This document shows, in pieces, positions 63,342-64,000 of a stretch of DNA of 64,000 nucleotides; the first letter of the stretch is position 1; the number at the start of each line of letters is the position of its first letter. The position numbers and the translations under genes are program-made. The notes beneath the pieces are model-generated. The model made no database searches and was not told where the DNA came from. It was given only the letters and a program-made list of their open reading frames with translations. Source of the stretch: Paracoccus liaowanqingii (GTDB taxonomy: Bacteria > Pseudomonadota > Alphaproteobacteria > Rhodobacterales > Rhodobacteraceae); contig NZ_CP038439.1 in assembly GCF_004683865.2 (NCBI RefSeq), positions 722,501 to 786,500 of the forward strand, given 5' to 3'.

Positions 63342-63998
63342 TCAGACGCTGTGGCCGGCACAGCGGGCCGTGTTGCGGATGTGCTGCTGCATGTGCCGCC
63401 GTGCCCCGTCGGCATCCTGGCCTTCCAAGGCGGCGATGATGGAGCGATGTTCCTCGATGGATTGTAGCATGCGGTCCGGGTCGGTGTTCGGAATGGGCTG
63501 GCGCTGCGTTTCGCTGAGCAGGTGCTGCATGTTGGCATAGACATTGGCCAGCATCCGGTTGGGGCAGGCATCGGCGATGGCCTGATGCAGGGCCAGATCC
63601 GCCTCGACATGGGCCACCAGATCGCCGCGATGCCAGGCGTCTTGGAACGTCTTGGCGGCGGACTGCAGCGAGTCGATGGTGTCCCGGGTCATGGCCTCTG
63701 CCGCCAGCGCGCAGATCTCGGCCTCGATCAGCAGCCGCGTCTGAAAGACGTCGCGCAGATCGTGCGCGTCGTCATAACGCCAGACCGCTTGTGCAGGCCG
63801 GGACGCCGGATCCCGCACGAAGGTGCCGCGGGCGGGCAGGGTCTGGACAAGGCCCAGGGTCTCCAGCGTCAGCAAGGCCTCGCGCAGGGTGGGCCGGGAG
63901 ACGTTCATCTGCTCGGAAAGAACGCGCTGCGAGGGCAGGCGCTCGCCTGGCTTCAGTTCGCCCGAGCGGATCATGTCCTGCAATCTGCGCGCGATCAC
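63342..63998 (-). CDS. GntR/FadR-family transcriptional regulator (5' end outside window)
   Basis: At least 218 residues: wHTH (LPSQRVLSEQMNVSRPTLREALLTLETLGLV, wing PARGTFVRD) followed by an FCD domain. That domain has a metal or acid-binding pattern (RLLIEAEICALAAEAM, HVEADLALHQAIADAC, EEHRSIIAALEGQDADGARRHMQQHI). The frame is open to the window edge, and family members have about 10-20 more N-terminal residues, so the true start lies beyond 64000. It probably regulates a neighbouring catabolic operon outside the window or the acetamidase. Confidence 0.9.
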   Translation of the reverse strand: MIARRLQDMIRSGELKPGERLPSQRVLSEQMNVSRPTLREALLTLETLGLVQTLPARGTFVRDPASRPAQAVWRYDDAHDLRDVFQTRLLIEAEICALAAEAMTRDTIDSLQSAAKTFQDAWHRGDLVAHVEADLALHQAIADACPNRMLANVYANMQHLLSETQRQPIPNTDPDRMLQSIEEHRSIIAALEGQDADGARRHMQQHIRNTARCAGHSV

Positions 63999-64000
63999 CT

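Overview
The window is high-GC alphaproteobacterial DNA, most likely from the Rhodobacteraceae (Paracoccus/Rhodobacter/Roseobacter relatives). It opens with the 3' two-thirds of a 23S rRNA gene followed by 5S rRNA and an initiator tRNA-fMet, the usual tail of a Rhodobacterales rrn operon. A Paracoccus-type Gfa, DctPQM transporters and IS256/IS21/IS1182-type elements fit that placement.

Downstream of tRNA-fMet the DNA is accessory. A second, degraded copy of the tRNA-fMet 3' half lies at about 54.2-54.3 kb, so bases 2144-54305 look like an integrated island or a stack of insertions at the tRNA, although no integrase is visible. Inside it: (i) 2.4-4.8 kb, a cytochrome P450 and Gfa; (ii) 4.8-10.6 kb, a decayed small-gene module, an IS256 element and an SDR pseudogene split by an IS1182 element; (iii) 10.8-24.2 kb, the most coherent unit, with a hydantoinase, a CobW-type metallochaperone plus a small CxxC partner, an imidase-like NodB-fold hydrolase, an asparaginase, a polyamine/opine-type ABC importer, a two-wHTH GntR regulator, a signal-less periplasmic-binding-protein paralogue and a gamma-glutamyltransferase. 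Together these suggest uptake and stepwise opening or deamidation of a cyclic or gamma-linked nitrogen compound. (iv) 24.6-26.4 kb, a sorbosone-type PQQ dehydrogenase and its cytochrome c; (v) 26.8-33.8 kb, two 2-hydroxyacid/beta-hydroxyacid dehydrogenases divergent from a TRAP transporter-amidase operon that ends with a 53-residue membrane protein; (vi) 33.9-41.8 kb, orphan Ku, a sugar epimerase/dehydrogenase, a beta-hydroxyacid dehydrogenase, YaeQ and a SWIM-SNF2 helicase.

From 42.3 to 46.6 kb there is a phage/plasmid-like replication remnant: a second copy of the small-gene module with iteron-like repeats, a replication protein and a DnaB-type helicase broken by one stop codon. From 46.6 to 54.0 kb is an IS graveyard: IS21 (istA frameshifted by an apparent 43-bp insertion), an IS66 fragment, an IS5-type remnant split by another IS5 element, and an IS3 element split by an IS256 copy. 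Target duplications allow the order of several insertions to be read.

Beyond the tRNA remnant (54.3-64 kb) are an unrecognised gene, a third IS256 copy, a second inverted copy of the epimerase, and a decay zone of truncated genes (HD hydrolase, SGNH esterase, ClC channel) mixed with small intact genes. It ends with a frameshifted acetamidase/formamidase and a FadR-type regulator that runs off the window edge.
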